Assembly: GCA_004020315.1 (NCBI GenBank) | Contig: SAQG01000008.1 | Location: forward strand, 114,313-178,312 | Source: Mesorhizobium sp. | GTDB lineage: Bacteria; Pseudomonadota; Alphaproteobacteria; Rhizobiales; Rhizobiaceae | Length of the DNA: 64,000 bases | Direction: 5' to 3' | Part shown: piece by piece, positions 17,373 to 26,821 of the stretch | Layout of the letters: every line of letters begins with the position of its first letter | Position numbering within the stretch: position 1 is the stretch's first letter | Made by a program: the position numbers and the translations under genes | Notes under the pieces: generated by a model | Seen by the model: the letters and a program-made list of their open reading frames with translations, nothing else | What the model was told of the DNA's origin: nothing | Database searches by the model: none

Positions 17373-17462
17373 TGGCGGAGGGAGTGGGATTCGAACCCAC
17401 GGTGGGCTTGCACCCACGCCGGTTTTCAAGACCGGTGCCTTAAACCGCTCGGCCATCCCTCC
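17373..17462 (-). tRNA. tRNA-Ser (anticodon UGA)
   Basis: A 90-nt class II tRNA. The acceptor stem pairs ggaggga with tccctcc, followed by discriminator G and an encoded CCA at 17373-17375. The anticodon loop CTTGAAA in a CCGGT/ACCGG stem gives anticodon TGA. The long variable arm (gtgggtgcaagcccac) and T-arm ggttcgaatcc confirm a serine tRNA. The 3' end faces the gene-poor stretch to its left. Confidence 0.97.
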
Positions 17463-17875
17463 ATCGTGATTTTTCAACCACTTGGATGCTCGTCCTGATC
17501 TCAACTCGTACCCTGGCACCGCTGCGGCGCTCGGAGATCGTTCGCGCTTCATTGCTCTAGTGCGCCCAACGAAGTCCTGTCAACCGGCCGTTACCGGTTC
17601 CTGCCAAGGGTAGGGCATGGGCGCTTGACGGCGGGGCTTGAGCAGGACGGGCAGCACTGCGCCGAAGGTCGAAAAAGCCGTGATTTTTCACAACGATCAC
17701 CGGGTGGATTGTGCCACAATCTCGCCCGGTTCCGACCATAATCGGTTAATACGGTGATAAACAATTCCTGTGCACAAGGGATTGCGAATCAAGGTGGTGC
17801 TGGCATTGTCGGGTAGGTTTTGGCCCTGCCGACAGTCAAGTTGCGGCGCCTTTGTTGAGAGGGGACAATCGAAAA
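17463..17875. other. Intergenic region tRNA-Ser / rlpA
   Basis: A 413-bp region between the tRNA-Ser 5' end and the rlpA start. It must hold the tRNA promoter (reverse strand) and the rlpA promoter (forward strand). A short palindrome (aaccgg ccgtta ccggtt) occurs near 17580. No gene is supported. Confidence 0.4.
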
Positions 17876-19105
17876 ATGCAAAGCACGACGCGCCCGCGTC
17901 TTCGTCGCGCTTCCGCTTTCGCGTTGTTTGCCTTGTCGGCTGCCTTGCTGGCGGCTTGCGCCGCGCCGCCACAGCCGAAAGCAATGGTCAACAAGAAGCC
18001 TCGCTCCAAGGAATATTTTGCCGAATCCGAATATGGCGTAAAAGCCAGCCCGCGCGTTACCCTCAAGAGGTCGGGCCTGCAGCGTGGCGGCGGACGCGAT
18101 CAGCTCGGTAAGCCCTATCAAGTGCGCGGCAAGTGGTATTATCCGAAGGAAGACAAGCGCTACGCCAAGATGGGTCTCGCCTCCTGGTATGGCGAAGCCT
18201 TCCACGGCAGGCTGACCGCCAACGGCGAAATCTACGACATGACACATCTGACCGGCGCGCATCCGACAATGCCGCTGCCGAGCTATGCGCGCGTCACCAA
18301 TCTGAAGACCGGCAGCTCGGTCATCGTGCGCGTCAACGATCGCGGTCCCTACCATGACGGGCGCATCATCGATGTGTCGAAGCGCGCCGCCGAAATGCTC
18401 GACTATGCCAATATTGGCACGGCCAAGGTGAAGGTCGAATATGTCGGCCGGGCGCCGCTTCACGGCAATGACGACCAGTATCTGATGGCCTCTTACCATC
18501 CGGGCAACAGGGCGCCGGATCCGTCGGACGGCCTGCCCACCGGTGTCATGATCGCCATGAATGGACCATCGCCGAGCACGGCGTTGGCCGCCGCCGCTCC
18601 CTTTCCCGGTCAGTTGACGAATTCCGCATCAGCACAGCCTGTCGCGGCGGCGCAGACGCCGGCCGCTGGCAGTGTGACGCTGCCCGATTTCGGGCCGATC
18701 GTGCCGGAACGCCCGCAGATCAGTCTGCCGCCGCAATCGCCGTTCAACGTAGCGACGCTGTCTTACGCGAACGAACGCGTGCAGCGCGCCTCCAATGTCT
18801 TTGCCGCGCTAGATGGCGCTGGCATGTCGCCCGCCGAAATCCTTCAATCGTGGAAGCGGCAAGTTCCTTCGGCCGGTTCACCCACAGACTACATCGCAGC
18901 GGGCTCGTTCGAGGATGCCGCCGAGGCGCAGCGTGTGGCAACCCAGCTTTCCGGCTTCGGCAAGACCGAAATCCAGTGCGCCGAATTCGAGGGCAAGGAC
19001 TGGTATTCGGTCAATCTCTATCCGGACGGCCATGGTAGTCTGGACGAGATGCTGCAGGCGGCATGGTCGCATGGCGCACCGGACGCGCTCGTGGTTCGGA
19101 ATTGA
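17876..19105 (+). CDS. rlpA: RlpA-family septal ring lytic transglycosylase, lipoprotein
   Basis: A 409-residue lipoprotein from the ATG at 17876. The lipobox (LSAALLAAC) places the lipidated cysteine near residue 27. The double-psi beta-barrel domain at about residues 90-185 shows the RlpA signature: KMGLASWYGEAFHGRLTANG, YDMTHLTGAHPTMPLPSYA and VRVNDRGPYHDGRIIDVSK. A low-complexity Ala/Pro linker follows, then a C-terminal region (SPTDYIAAGSFEDAAEAQRV) resembling a SPOR domain that binds denuded septal glycan. RlpA cuts such glycan during daughter-cell separation. The next gene encodes a D,D-carboxypeptidase-like protein. Confidence 0.9.
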   Translation: MQSTTRPRLRRASAFALFALSAALLAACAAPPQPKAMVNKKPRSKEYFAESEYGVKASPRVTLKRSGLQRGGGRDQLGKPYQVRGKWYYPKEDKRYAKMGLASWYGEAFHGRLTANGEIYDMTHLTGAHPTMPLPSYARVTNLKTGSSVIVRVNDRGPYHDGRIIDVSKRAAEMLDYANIGTAKVKVEYVGRAPLHGNDDQYLMASYHPGNRAPDPSDGLPTGVMIAMNGPSPSTALAAAAPFPGQLTNSASAQPVAAAQTPAAGSVTLPDFGPIVPERPQISLPPQSPFNVATLSYANERVQRASNVFAALDGAGMSPAEILQSWKRQVPSAGSPTDYIAAGSFEDAAEAQRVATQLSGFGKTEIQCAEFEGKDWYSVNLYPDGHGSLDEMLQAAWSHGAPDALVVRN

Positions 19106-19210
19106 CCGGCAAAACCTGAAGTTTTGCCAGTTGTCCATCGCGCGGTTGATCGGCCGGGACATAGCCTGATAGAGCTTGCCCAGAAATTCCGGCTGACAGG
19201 TCGACTTCTC

Positions 19211-20377
19211 ATGAAATTTCGCTTCGCCGCGCCTTTCGCCGGGCTTCTGGGTTTTGGCCTCCTGCTGCTTTCGCTGGCTCCGGCCGCGGCGCAGCTTTTC
19301 GAGACCAAGGCCGCGCAGGCCTTCATGATCGATGCCGAAACCGGAACGGTGCTGTTTTCCAAGGATGCCGACAGGCCGATTCAGCCGGCCTCGCTGGCCA
19401 AGCTGATGACGATGGAGGTGGTGTTCAACGCCATCAAATCGGGGCGCGTGACGCTCGACGATACATTCGTGGTGAGTGAGAACGCATGGCGCACCGGCGG
19501 TGCGCCATCCGGAACGTCGACAATGTTTGCCAAGCTCAAGTCGACGATCCGGCTTGAGGACCTGATCCAGGGCGTGACGGTCCAGGCAGCCAATGACGGC
19601 TGCATCATCATCGCCGAAGGCTTCGCCGGATCGGAGGCGAATTTCGCCGCTGAGATGACTGAGCGCGCAAGGCAGATTGGCCTTGAGAAATCGACATTCG
19701 TCAATGCAACCGGTCTGCCGGCCGACGGTCAGCAAACGACGGTTCGAGAGCTTGCGCTTCTGGCCCTGCATATCTGGCGCGAGTACCCGGACCTCTATCG
19801 CTACTACGGCCAGAAGGATTTCACCTGGAACAAGATCACCCAGAGGAATCGCAACCCGCTGCTGGCGATGGATATCGGCGCCGACGGCCTGGCGATCGGC
19901 AGGAGCGAGGCATCGGGCTTCGGCATCGTCGGCTCGGTCAGCCATGGTGGCACGCGCGTCATTGCGGCGATGAGCGGCCTGGCAAGCGACCGCGAGCGCG
20001 CCGAAGAAGCGCGAAAGCTGCTCGACTGGGGCCTTCGTTCCTTCCAAAAGACCGAGATTTTCGCCAAGGACGAAGTGGTCGGCGAGGCCCAGGTTTTCGG
20101 CGGTGCGAAATCCAGCGTTACGCTGAAGGCAAAAGGGCCGGTGGAGGTCTTCCTGCCCATCGCCAACCGCGACAAGCTGACCGCCAAGATCGTCTATGAC
20201 GGACCAGTTGCAGCCCCCGTGGAAGAGGGGCAACCAGTGGGCGCGCTGCGGGTCTGGATCGGTGATACGCTGAGCCAGGAGACGCCGCTTTTCGCCGCCG
20301 AGTCGGTTGGCGTCGGCTCGCTGCCGCAACGCGCGCTCGATGCCGCCAAGGAACTGGCGGTCGGCTGGCTGCGTTAG
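19211..20377 (+). CDS. DacF/DacC-like D-alanyl-D-alanine carboxypeptidase family protein with degenerate motifs
   Basis: A 388-residue protein from the ATG at 19211, with a signal peptide (FAGLLGFGLLLLSLAPAAA, cleavage near AAA-QLF). It is a peptidase S11 family member (penicillin-binding protein 5-like) with a C-terminal beta domain (residues ~275-370). The SxxK motif is intact (QPASLAKLM). The SxN motif reads AAN (VQAANDGC) instead of SxN, and the KTG motif reads AIG (ADGLAIGRSEASGFG). Two of three catalytic motifs therefore deviate, so D,D-carboxypeptidase activity is doubtful. It follows rlpA by 105 bp on the same strand, pointing to cell-wall work at the septum. Confidence 0.85.
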   Translation: MKFRFAAPFAGLLGFGLLLLSLAPAAAQLFETKAAQAFMIDAETGTVLFSKDADRPIQPASLAKLMTMEVVFNAIKSGRVTLDDTFVVSENAWRTGGAPSGTSTMFAKLKSTIRLEDLIQGVTVQAANDGCIIIAEGFAGSEANFAAEMTERARQIGLEKSTFVNATGLPADGQQTTVRELALLALHIWREYPDLYRYYGQKDFTWNKITQRNRNPLLAMDIGADGLAIGRSEASGFGIVGSVSHGGTRVIAAMSGLASDRERAEEARKLLDWGLRSFQKTEIFAKDEVVGEAQVFGGAKSSVTLKAKGPVEVFLPIANRDKLTAKIVYDGPVAAPVEEGQPVGALRVWIGDTLSQETPLFAAESVGVGSLPQRALDAAKELAVGWLR

Positions 20378-20386
20378 CACCATGGC

Positions 20387-21112
20387 GTGGACCTTTTCTC
20401 AAGTCAGGACTATTACGGTCCCGCAGCATGGACAAAGGCTTTGGCGCACGGATTTTTCATCACCTTCGAAGGCGGAGAAGGGGCAGGCAAGTCGACGCAG
20501 ATCGAGCGGCTGGCCAGTAAGATGCGCGCCAAGAAATACGATGTCCTTGTCACGCGCGAGCCGGGCGGCTCGCCGGGCGCGGAGGCGGTGAGGCATGTCC
20601 TGCTTTCCGGCGCTGCCGAGCCATTCGGCCCCAGGATGGAGGCGCTGCTGTTCGCCGCTGCGCGTTCCGACCATGTCGAGCAGGTCATCCGGCCGGCGGT
20701 CGAGCGCGGCTCGATCGTGCTTTGTGATCGCTTCATGGACTCCTCGCGCGTCTACCAGGGCGTCACCGGCGGCCTCGATCCAGCCTTCATGGGCACGCTG
20801 GAGAAGGTTGCCATCAACGGCATGGTGCCCGACATGACGCTGATCTTCGATATCGACCCGGCCGAAGGGTTGCGGCGCGCTACGGCACGGCGGGGCACCG
20901 ATGCCGGCGCCGACCGCTTCGAAAGGGAAACGCTCGATGTCCATCAGCGCCGCCGCGAAGCCTTTCTGGCGATCGCCGCGGCAGAGCCCGAGCGCTGCAT
21001 CGTCGTCGACGCGTCCGCCGATCCCGACACGGTGGAGAATGTCGTCACCGCCGCCGTGTTCGCGGCCCTGGAAACGATGACCCCGGCGCACAGGAAGCAG
21101 GCGCCGGGATGA
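20387..21112 (+). CDS. tmk: Thymidylate kinase
   Basis: A 241-residue protein from a GTG at 20387. A TTG at 20441 (giving [18 protein letters not shown]) would yield 223 residues and fits the usual family N terminus better. The P-loop GGEGAGKST, the DRF motif region ([15 protein letters not shown]) and the LID segment ([14 protein letters not shown]) are present. It phosphorylates dTMP to dTDP in the cytoplasm for DNA synthesis. It overlaps holB by 4 bp (ATGA), and the tmk-holB-metG-tatD order is a widely conserved operon. Confidence 0.94.
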   Translation: MDLFSSQDYYGPAAWTKALAHGFFITFEGGEGAGKSTQIERLASKMRAKKYDVLVTREPGGSPGAEAVRHVLLSGAAEPFGPRMEALLFAAARSDHVEQVIRPAVERGSIVLCDRFMDSSRVYQGVTGGLDPAFMGTLEKVAINGMVPDMTLIFDIDPAEGLRRATARRGTDAGADRFERETLDVHQRRREAFLAIAAAEPERCIVVDASADPDTVENVVTAAVFAALETMTPAHRKQAPG

Positions 21113-22164
21113 TTTTCGAACGGATCGCACCAGAACAGCACGACACGCTCGACGGCGTACCGGAGCCGTCCGAGACCCCGCGTCTGGTTGGGCATGGCCA
21201 GGCAGCGAAAATGCTGGCGTCAGCCTATCGCTCCGGGAAGCTGCCGCATGCGCTGATCTTTGTCGGGCCGGTGGGCATCGGCAAGGCGACGCTCGCCTTT
21301 CATCTGGCGCATCATCTGTTGAAGCATCCGGCGTTCGAACAGGCGCCGGACGTCCTCGCCGTTCCCGATCCGGCGTCATCGCTGTTTCGCCAAATCGCCA
21401 CCGGCGCGCATCCTTCGGTGCTGCATCTGACCCGCCCGCCGAACGACAAGACGAAGAGCTTCAAGACGGTCGTTACCGTCGACGAGATCCGCAAGGTCAG
21501 CCGCTTCCTGTCGCTGACCTCGCATGACGGCAGCTACCGGTTGGTGATAGTCGATCCGGCCGACGACATGAATGCCAATGCGGCCAATGCTTTGTTGAAG
21601 AATCTTGAAGAACCACCAGCACGAACATTGTTCGTCCTCATCGTCCATGCGCCAGGCAGCCTGCTGCCGACGATCCGCTCGCGCTGCCAGATGGTGCGGC
21701 TGGCGCCGCTCGATGCCGAGAGCCTGATGACGGTTCTGGAGAGCGTCGAACCACCGCCACCGGACGATCCCGCGTCGCGCGCGGCACTGGCCAAGCGGGC
21801 AGGGGGCAGCGCGCGCACCGCAATCCTGTTGACGCAATATGGCGGGCTGGAAATTGCCGAGACGCTAGACGCTCTGGCGACAGCAAGAAAGAGCGATGTT
21901 ACCGGCGCCTATCGCCTCGCGGAGGCGGTCGCCGGGCGCGACCAGGCGATCCAGTTCGATATCTTCAACCGCCGCGCGCTCGATCTGCTCTCGACCGGCG
22001 CAAGCCAAGCCGCGCTGGCGGGCGATCTGGCGCGGGCCAAAACGCTGTCAGATACTTGGCACGAGGCTTTGAACGCTATATCTGAAACCGACACCTACAA
22101 TCTCGACAAGAAGCAGCACGCCTTGACCATGATCGACCGCTTGAATTCTGCAATGCGAATGTGA
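21109..22164 (+). CDS. holB: DNA polymerase III subunit delta'
   Basis: A 351-residue AAA+ clamp-loader subunit. The N-terminal nucleotide-binding-like motif reads [16 protein letters not shown] near residue 52. The [16 protein letters not shown] segment near residue 160 and the sensor region ([17 protein letters not shown]) are typical of delta'. It helps load the beta sliding clamp during replication. It starts inside the tmk stop codon and is followed by metG after 81 bp. Confidence 0.93.
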   Translation: MIFERIAPEQHDTLDGVPEPSETPRLVGHGQAAKMLASAYRSGKLPHALIFVGPVGIGKATLAFHLAHHLLKHPAFEQAPDVLAVPDPASSLFRQIATGAHPSVLHLTRPPNDKTKSFKTVVTVDEIRKVSRFLSLTSHDGSYRLVIVDPADDMNANAANALLKNLEEPPARTLFVLIVHAPGSLLPTIRSRCQMVRLAPLDAESLMTVLESVEPPPPDDPASRAALAKRAGGSARTAILLTQYGGLEIAETLDALATARKSDVTGAYRLAEAVAGRDQAIQFDIFNRRALDLLSTGASQAALAGDLARAKTLSDTWHEALNAISETDTYNLDKKQHALTMIDRLNSAMRM

Positions 22165-22245
22165 CGGCCCATCGGGATGGCAATCGCCGTTTCGATGCGA
22201 TATCTCACCGGCATCTTTCATTCAGACATTCATGACGGCTCATCC

Positions 22246-23799
22246 ATGGCACGCGAAAAATACTACCTCACGACGCCGATTTTTTATCCGAACGGCAAGC
22301 CGCATATCGGTCATGCCTACAATGTCATCGCCAGCGACACGCTTGCCCGCTTCCAGCGACTCGACGGCAAGGACGTCTTCTTCGTCTCGGGAACCGACGA
22401 GCACGGCTTGAAGATGCAGCAAACGGCGGACGCGGAAGGCCTGACGCCGAAAGCCCTTGCCGATCGCAACTCGGCGATCTTCCGCTCGATGCTCCAAGCG
22501 ACCGGTTGCTCGAACGACGTTTTCATCCGCACCACCGAGGAGCGCCACTACAAGGCCTGCCAGGCGATCTGGACCCGCATGGCGGAAAATGGCGACATTT
22601 ACCTCGACCGCTATAGCGGCTGGTATTCGGTGCGACAGGAAGCCTATTTCGACGAAGCCGAAACCAAGGTCGGCGACGACGGCGTGCGCCGCGAACCGCT
22701 CGGCTCGCCCGTCGAATGGACCGAGGAAGAGAGCTATTTCTTCCGCCTTTCCGCCTATCAGGACAGGTTGCTCGCGCTCTACGAGAACAGCCCCGAATTT
22801 GTCGGACCGGCGGAGCGGCGCAACGAAATCATCAGCTTCGTCAAATCCGGGCTGAAGGATCTGTCGATCTCGCGCACCACGTTCAAATGGGGCGTGCCGG
22901 TGCCGGGCGACGACAAGCATGTGATGTATGTCTGGGTCGACGCACTGACCAACTACATCACGGCCGCCGGTTATCCGGATTCAGACAATGAGAGATGGTC
23001 CTTCTGGCCGGCGAACGTCCACGTCATCGGCAAGGACATCGTTCGCTTCCACGCCGTCTACTGGCCGGCCTTCCTGCTGTCGGCAGGGATCGAACTGCCG
23101 AAGCGCGTGTTCGCGCATGGCTTTCTGTTCAACCGCGGCGAGAAAATGTCGAAGTCGGTCGGCAATGTCGTCGATCCGTTCGCGATGATCGAGCATTACG
23201 GCCTTGATCAGGTGCGCTATTTCTTCATGCGCGAAGTGCCGTTCGGCCAGGACGGCAGCTACAGCCACGACGCGATCGTCAACCGCACCAATGCCGACCT
23301 TGCCAACGATCTCGGCAATCTGGCGCAGCGCTCATTGTCGATGATCGCCAAGAACTGCGGCGGCGTGGTGCCGAAGCGCGGCGAACTGAGCGATGCCGAC
23401 AAGGCGATCCTCGATCAGGCAAGTGCCGCCCTTGTCACGGCACGCAAGGCGATGGCCGAACAGGGCATCCATCTGGCGCTGGCGGCGATCTTTGGCGTGG
23501 TGGCCGAAGCCAACCGCTACTTCGCTGGGCAGGAGCCGTGGGCGCTGAAGAAGACCGATCCCGCGCGCATGGAAACCGTGCTGTGGACGACGGCCGAGGT
23601 GATCCGGCGTATCGCGATCCTTTGCCAGCCCGTCGTCCCGACCTCGGCGGCGAAGCTGCTCGACCTGCTGGCGGTGCCGGCGGACAGTCGTGACTTCGCG
23701 CATGTCACGGAGGCTCACGCCCTGGTTTCAGGCACGGCTCTGCCGGCGCCGGAACCGGTGTTCCCGCGCTATGTCGAGCAAATGGATACAAGCGCCTAA
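22246..23799 (+). CDS. metG: Methionyl-tRNA synthetase
   Basis: A 517-residue class I synthetase from the ATG at 22246 ([20 protein letters not shown]). The HIGH box reads HIGH in [10 protein letters not shown], and the KMSKS box is intact ([11 protein letters not shown]) near residue 300. The connective peptide lacks zinc-knuckle cysteines (region [15 protein letters not shown]), so this is the short zinc-free type also seen in other alphaproteobacteria. No C-terminal EMAP-II-like tRNA-binding domain is present. It shares one base with tatD. Confidence 0.96.
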   Translation: MAREKYYLTTPIFYPNGKPHIGHAYNVIASDTLARFQRLDGKDVFFVSGTDEHGLKMQQTADAEGLTPKALADRNSAIFRSMLQATGCSNDVFIRTTEERHYKACQAIWTRMAENGDIYLDRYSGWYSVRQEAYFDEAETKVGDDGVRREPLGSPVEWTEEESYFFRLSAYQDRLLALYENSPEFVGPAERRNEIISFVKSGLKDLSISRTTFKWGVPVPGDDKHVMYVWVDALTNYITAAGYPDSDNERWSFWPANVHVIGKDIVRFHAVYWPAFLLSAGIELPKRVFAHGFLFNRGEKMSKSVGNVVDPFAMIEHYGLDQVRYFFMREVPFGQDGSYSHDAIVNRTNADLANDLGNLAQRSLSMIAKNCGGVVPKRGELSDADKAILDQASAALVTARKAMAEQGIHLALAAIFGVVAEANRYFAGQEPWALKKTDPARMETVLWTTAEVIRRIAILCQPVVPTSAAKLLDLLAVPADSRDFAHVTEAHALVSGTALPAPEPVFPRYVEQMDTSA

Positions 23800-24593
23800 T
23801 GTTGGTCGACAGTCACTGCCATCTCGACTTTCCAGATTTCGCAGAGGAGCGGGCGGCCATCGTCGCCCGCGCTTTAGCCGCTGGAATCGGTCGCATGGTG
23901 ACGATCTCGACGCGTGTGAAGCGGTTCCAACAAGTAGTTGAAATCGCCGAATCTTTCGACGAAGTCTATTGCTCTGTCGGCACCCATCCGCACAACGCCG
24001 CAGAGGAGCTGGACGTGACTGTCGAGGAGCTTGTCCGGCTGTCCGGTCATCCCAAAGTGGTGGCGATCGGCGAGGCCGGGCTCGACTATTTCTACGATCA
24101 TGCGCCGCGCGATGCGCAGGCGCAGGGCTTTCGTTCGCACATCGCCGCAGCGCGCGAGACGGGCCTGCCTCTGGTCATCCATTCGCGCGATGCCGACAGC
24201 GACATGGCTGATATCCTCGAGGACGAAACAGGGAAGGGCGCCTTTCCTTTCATCCTGCACTGTTTTTCGTCCGGGCGCAGGCTGGCCGAGATCGGCGTGG
24301 CGCTCGGCGGTTATGTTTCCTTTTCCGGCATCGTGACTTTCAAGAATTCGGCCGAGCTGCGCGCCATCGCCACCGATGTGCCACGCGACCGCCTGCTGGT
24401 CGAAACAGACGCGCCGTACCTCGCCCCGATACCGTTTCGCGGCAAGCGCAACGAGCCTGCTTATGTCGCGTATACAGCCAGGGTGCTGGCCGAAACGATC
24501 GGCGTCAGCGAGGCCGAAATCGCCGCCGTCACCACCGACAATTTCTTCCGGCTGTTCAGGAAGATGCCGCGCCCGACCGCGCTGAGCGCCTGA
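23799..24593 (+). CDS. tatD: TatD family metal-dependent hydrolase (putative DNase)
   Basis: A 264-residue TIM-barrel hydrolase. Metal-binding motifs of the family are visible: SHCHLDF at residues 4-10, GTHPHNA, GEAGLDYFYDHAPRDAQ (with the catalytic Glu), VIHSRDAD, LHCFSSG and ETDAPYLAP. TatD proteins are Mg-dependent 3'-5' exonucleases or related hydrolases in the cytoplasm. The start overlaps the metG stop (TAATG), and the MBL hydrolase starts 3 bp after its stop. Confidence 0.94.
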   Translation: MLVDSHCHLDFPDFAEERAAIVARALAAGIGRMVTISTRVKRFQQVVEIAESFDEVYCSVGTHPHNAAEELDVTVEELVRLSGHPKVVAIGEAGLDYFYDHAPRDAQAQGFRSHIAAARETGLPLVIHSRDADSDMADILEDETGKGAFPFILHCFSSGRRLAEIGVALGGYVSFSGIVTFKNSAELRAIATDVPRDRLLVETDAPYLAPIPFRGKRNEPAYVAYTARVLAETIGVSEAEIAAVTTDNFFRLFRKMPRPTALSA

Positions 24594-24596
24594 CGC

Positions 24597-25415
24597 ATGA
24601 GCGACCGGCTGCGCCTCACCATTCTCGGCTGCGGCTCATCGCCGGGCACGCCGCGCATCACTGGCGACTGGGGCAATTGCGATCCGGCCAATCCGAGGAA
24701 CCGGCGCATGCGCACCGCAGCGCTCGTCGAGCGGATCGCGGCAAACGGCGACAGGACCACCGTCGTCATCGACACCGGGCCGGATTTCCGCGAGCAGATG
24801 CTGCTGGCATCGGTCAGGCGCATCAATGCTGTCGTCTATACGCATCCGCATGCCGACCATATCCACGGCATTGACGATTTGCGCGGCTTCGTGCTCGAGC
24901 AGCGCCATCTGATCGATATCCACGCCGACCAGCCCACCATGCTGCGGTTACGGGAAGCGTTCGGCTATTGTTTCGAAACACCGCTAGGCAGTTCCTATCC
25001 GCCCATCGTCGAGCCCCATATCATCGACCACGCCAGGCCGGTCGTGATCGAAGGTGAGGGGGGTACCCTCACCCTTGAACCGCTGCCGCAGCTCCACGGC
25101 GACATCATATCGCTTGGTTTTCGCATCGGCGGGCTCGCCTATTGCCCCGATATCAGTGATTTCCCGGACGCCACCGCCGAACGGCTGCGGGCTCTGGACG
25201 TGCTGGTCATCGACGCGCTGCAGTACAGGACGCATCCGAGCCATCTGTCGCTCGGTCAGGCACTCGACTGGATCGAAAAACTGGCGCCGAAAAAAGCCGT
25301 GCTGACGCACATGCATGTGCCGCTCGATTACGCCACGGTGATGGCCGAGACGCCGGCCGATGTCGAGCCGGCCTATGATGGCATGATGATAGAAATCCCT
25401 TTTGAACCATCGTGA
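24597..25415 (+). CDS. MBL-fold metallo-hydrolase (PhnP-like)
   Basis: A 272-residue metallo-beta-lactamase-fold enzyme. It has the metal motif HPHADHIHG near residue 83, preceded by the sheet segment VVIDTGPDFREQ, and later conserved acidic and histidine positions (ISDFPDAT, LTHMHVPLDY). The start LTILGCGSSPGTPR is typical of PhnP-like phosphodiesterases. It sits directly after tatD and before ybaK in what looks like a continuing operon. The physiological substrate is not evident, and no phn genes are nearby. Confidence 0.9.
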   Translation: MSDRLRLTILGCGSSPGTPRITGDWGNCDPANPRNRRMRTAALVERIAANGDRTTVVIDTGPDFREQMLLASVRRINAVVYTHPHADHIHGIDDLRGFVLEQRHLIDIHADQPTMLRLREAFGYCFETPLGSSYPPIVEPHIIDHARPVVIEGEGGTLTLEPLPQLHGDIISLGFRIGGLAYCPDISDFPDATAERLRALDVLVIDALQYRTHPSHLSLGQALDWIEKLAPKKAVLTHMHVPLDYATVMAETPADVEPAYDGMMIEIPFEPS

Positions 25416-25430
25416 TAGGTTCGGTTCTTC

Positions 25431-25901
25431 ATGGCTGGCAGCATTGATCGTGTGACCAAGGCAGCGGCCGATGCCGGCCTCGACATCGAAATCAGGCGCA
25501 TGGGTGCCTCGACACGCACGGCCGAGGAAGCCGCCGCGCAATGCGGCTGCACAGTCGCCCAGATCGTCAAATCTTTGGTGTTCCAGGGAGAAACCAGCGG
25601 AAAGCTGTTTCTCTTCCTGGTTTCCGGCTCCAATCAGCTTGATCTCGCCAGAGCTGCCGCACTGACCGGCGAGCCGCTGAAGCGCGCCGACCCGCGGCAG
25701 ATCCGCGACGAGACCGGCTTTGCCATCGGCGGTGTTGCCCCAATCGGCCATCTGATTGCGCTTCCGGCGTTTGCCGACGAAACGCTGCTCGGTTTCGATC
25801 GCGTATGGGCAGCGGCCGGCGCCCACGACGCCGTGTTTGCCGCCGAGCCACACGCGATGGTCAAGGCAGCGCAGGCTGTCGTAGCGGCGCTGAGCGCCTG
25901 A
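25431..25901 (+). CDS. YbaK/ProX family aminoacyl-tRNA deacylase
   Basis: A 156-residue single-domain protein of the INS/YbaK superfamily. Features are TRTAEEAAAQCGCTVAQIVKS near residue 27, the conserved lysine in IVKSLVF, and GFAIGGVAPIGH near residue 98. Relatives hydrolyse mischarged tRNA in trans (for example Cys- or Ala-tRNA-Pro). It is last in the tmk-to-ybaK run and convergent with the TetR gene. Confidence 0.9.
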   Translation: MAGSIDRVTKAAADAGLDIEIRRMGASTRTAEEAAAQCGCTVAQIVKSLVFQGETSGKLFLFLVSGSNQLDLARAAALTGEPLKRADPRQIRDETGFAIGGVAPIGHLIALPAFADETLLGFDRVWAAAGAHDAVFAAEPHAMVKAAQAVVAALSA

Positions 25902-25918
25902 ATCGAACGGGCCAAGCC

Positions 25919-26578
25919 CTATTCGGCAGCGATGGCGGTGGGCGCGGACGGCAGCATGATGTCGGATGCAGCCGGAGCGAACAACATCTTTACGACGCTG
26001 CGGAAGGCGAGGATCTGGCGTTCGAGGACACGGGGATCGCCGAGCCCCCGTGACATGATGATCCCGCCATCGACCACACAGGAGAACATGATGGCCACGT
26101 CGTCGAGGTCCATGCCTTTGCGGGCAGGATAAACAGCCGCGATCTCGTTCAGCGCATCGCGAAACCGCCCGTTCCAGGAGCGGACGGCGTCGGAGGCGAT
26201 GTCGCGGACGGTGCGGTCAAAGAGGCGTTCCTGATAGGTGAACGTCGCGATCAGGCAGCCGGGGTGGCCGTTCGGCAGGTCACCCATCAGTTCGGCGAGC
26301 AGCTTGAGCGTGATCAGGAAGGACTGCAACGGATCATCGGACAATTGCCGGCCGCGGTGAAACACATCGTCAAAGATGCGGTCGTTCTCCTCGACGTAGC
26401 GTAGCATCAAGGCGCGGGCGAGTTCGTTCTTATCCTTAAAATGATAGAAGAAGCCGCTCTTGGTGATACCGGCTTCGGCAATCACCTCCTCGATGGAAGT
26501 CGCGCCGAACCCCTTGGCGAGCACCGATGCCTCCGCGATCTCCAGAATGCGTTCGCGCGTTTCCGCACCCTTGCGCAT
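25919..26578 (-). CDS. TetR/AcrR-family transcriptional regulator
   Basis: A 219-residue regulator. The N-terminal helix-turn-helix runs through residues 6-55 (TRERILEIAEASVLAKGFGA, AGITKSGFFYHFKDKNELAR). The rest is a helical ligand domain of the type seen in regulators with TetR_C_33-like domains (GHPGCLIATFTYQE). A palindrome, a probable operator, lies 20 bp upstream of its start. It is divergent from a homocysteine S-methyltransferase gene, a plausible target. Confidence 0.9.
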   Translation of the reverse strand: MRKGAETRERILEIAEASVLAKGFGATSIEEVIAEAGITKSGFFYHFKDKNELARALMLRYVEENDRIFDDVFHRGRQLSDDPLQSFLITLKLLAELMGDLPNGHPGCLIATFTYQERLFDRTVRDIASDAVRSWNGRFRDALNEIAAVYPARKGMDLDDVAIMFSCVVDGGIIMSRGLGDPRVLERQILAFRSVVKMLFAPAASDIMLPSAPTAIAAE

Positions 26579-26598
26579 GACCGAATGCCCTCAAATTT

Positions 26599-26617
26599 AC
26601 TGTACCGGCGGTACGGT
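26599..26617. promoter_or_regulatory. Operator-like palindrome between tetR and the methyltransferase gene
   Basis: The 19-mer actgtaccggcggtacggt is a near-perfect palindrome: arms gtacc / ggtac around ggc, extended by matching outer bases. Size, symmetry and position just upstream of the TetR start are those of a TetR-family autoregulatory site. A related half-site motif (accgcaccggcgg) occurs near 26731. Confidence 0.6.
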
Positions 26618-26821
26618 TTTCACACCCGCCAACATCGGCACCGCTAGCAATACGACCGGCCCGGCGCGGCTATTCGTCTGTAATTGCTGCGGTTCCCGCT
26701 TCGGTAGAGTACCGGACCACAAGCCTTCTACCGCACCGGCGGCATGTGCTGCTAAAACTTGGCTATTCCGAACCGGCCGCCACCAAGGCGGCACGATGTT
26801 ATCTTACCACTGGAGACAAAC

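Noticed and set aside
17113..17469. 118-residue frame ending in GGGSGIRTHGGLAPTPVFKT
   Set aside because: That sequence is the familiar translation of a tRNA-Ser gene; the region is non-coding apart from the tRNA.
18878..20383. 501-residue minus-strand frame opposite the DacF-like gene
   Set aside because: Composition is typical of a reverse-complement shadow, while the plus strand has a signal peptide and the SLAK motif.
26618..26821. SAM-type riboswitch upstream of the homocysteine methyltransferase
   Set aside because: No recognisable SAM-II, SAM-I or SAH riboswitch core was found; a TetR operator is the better supported control element.
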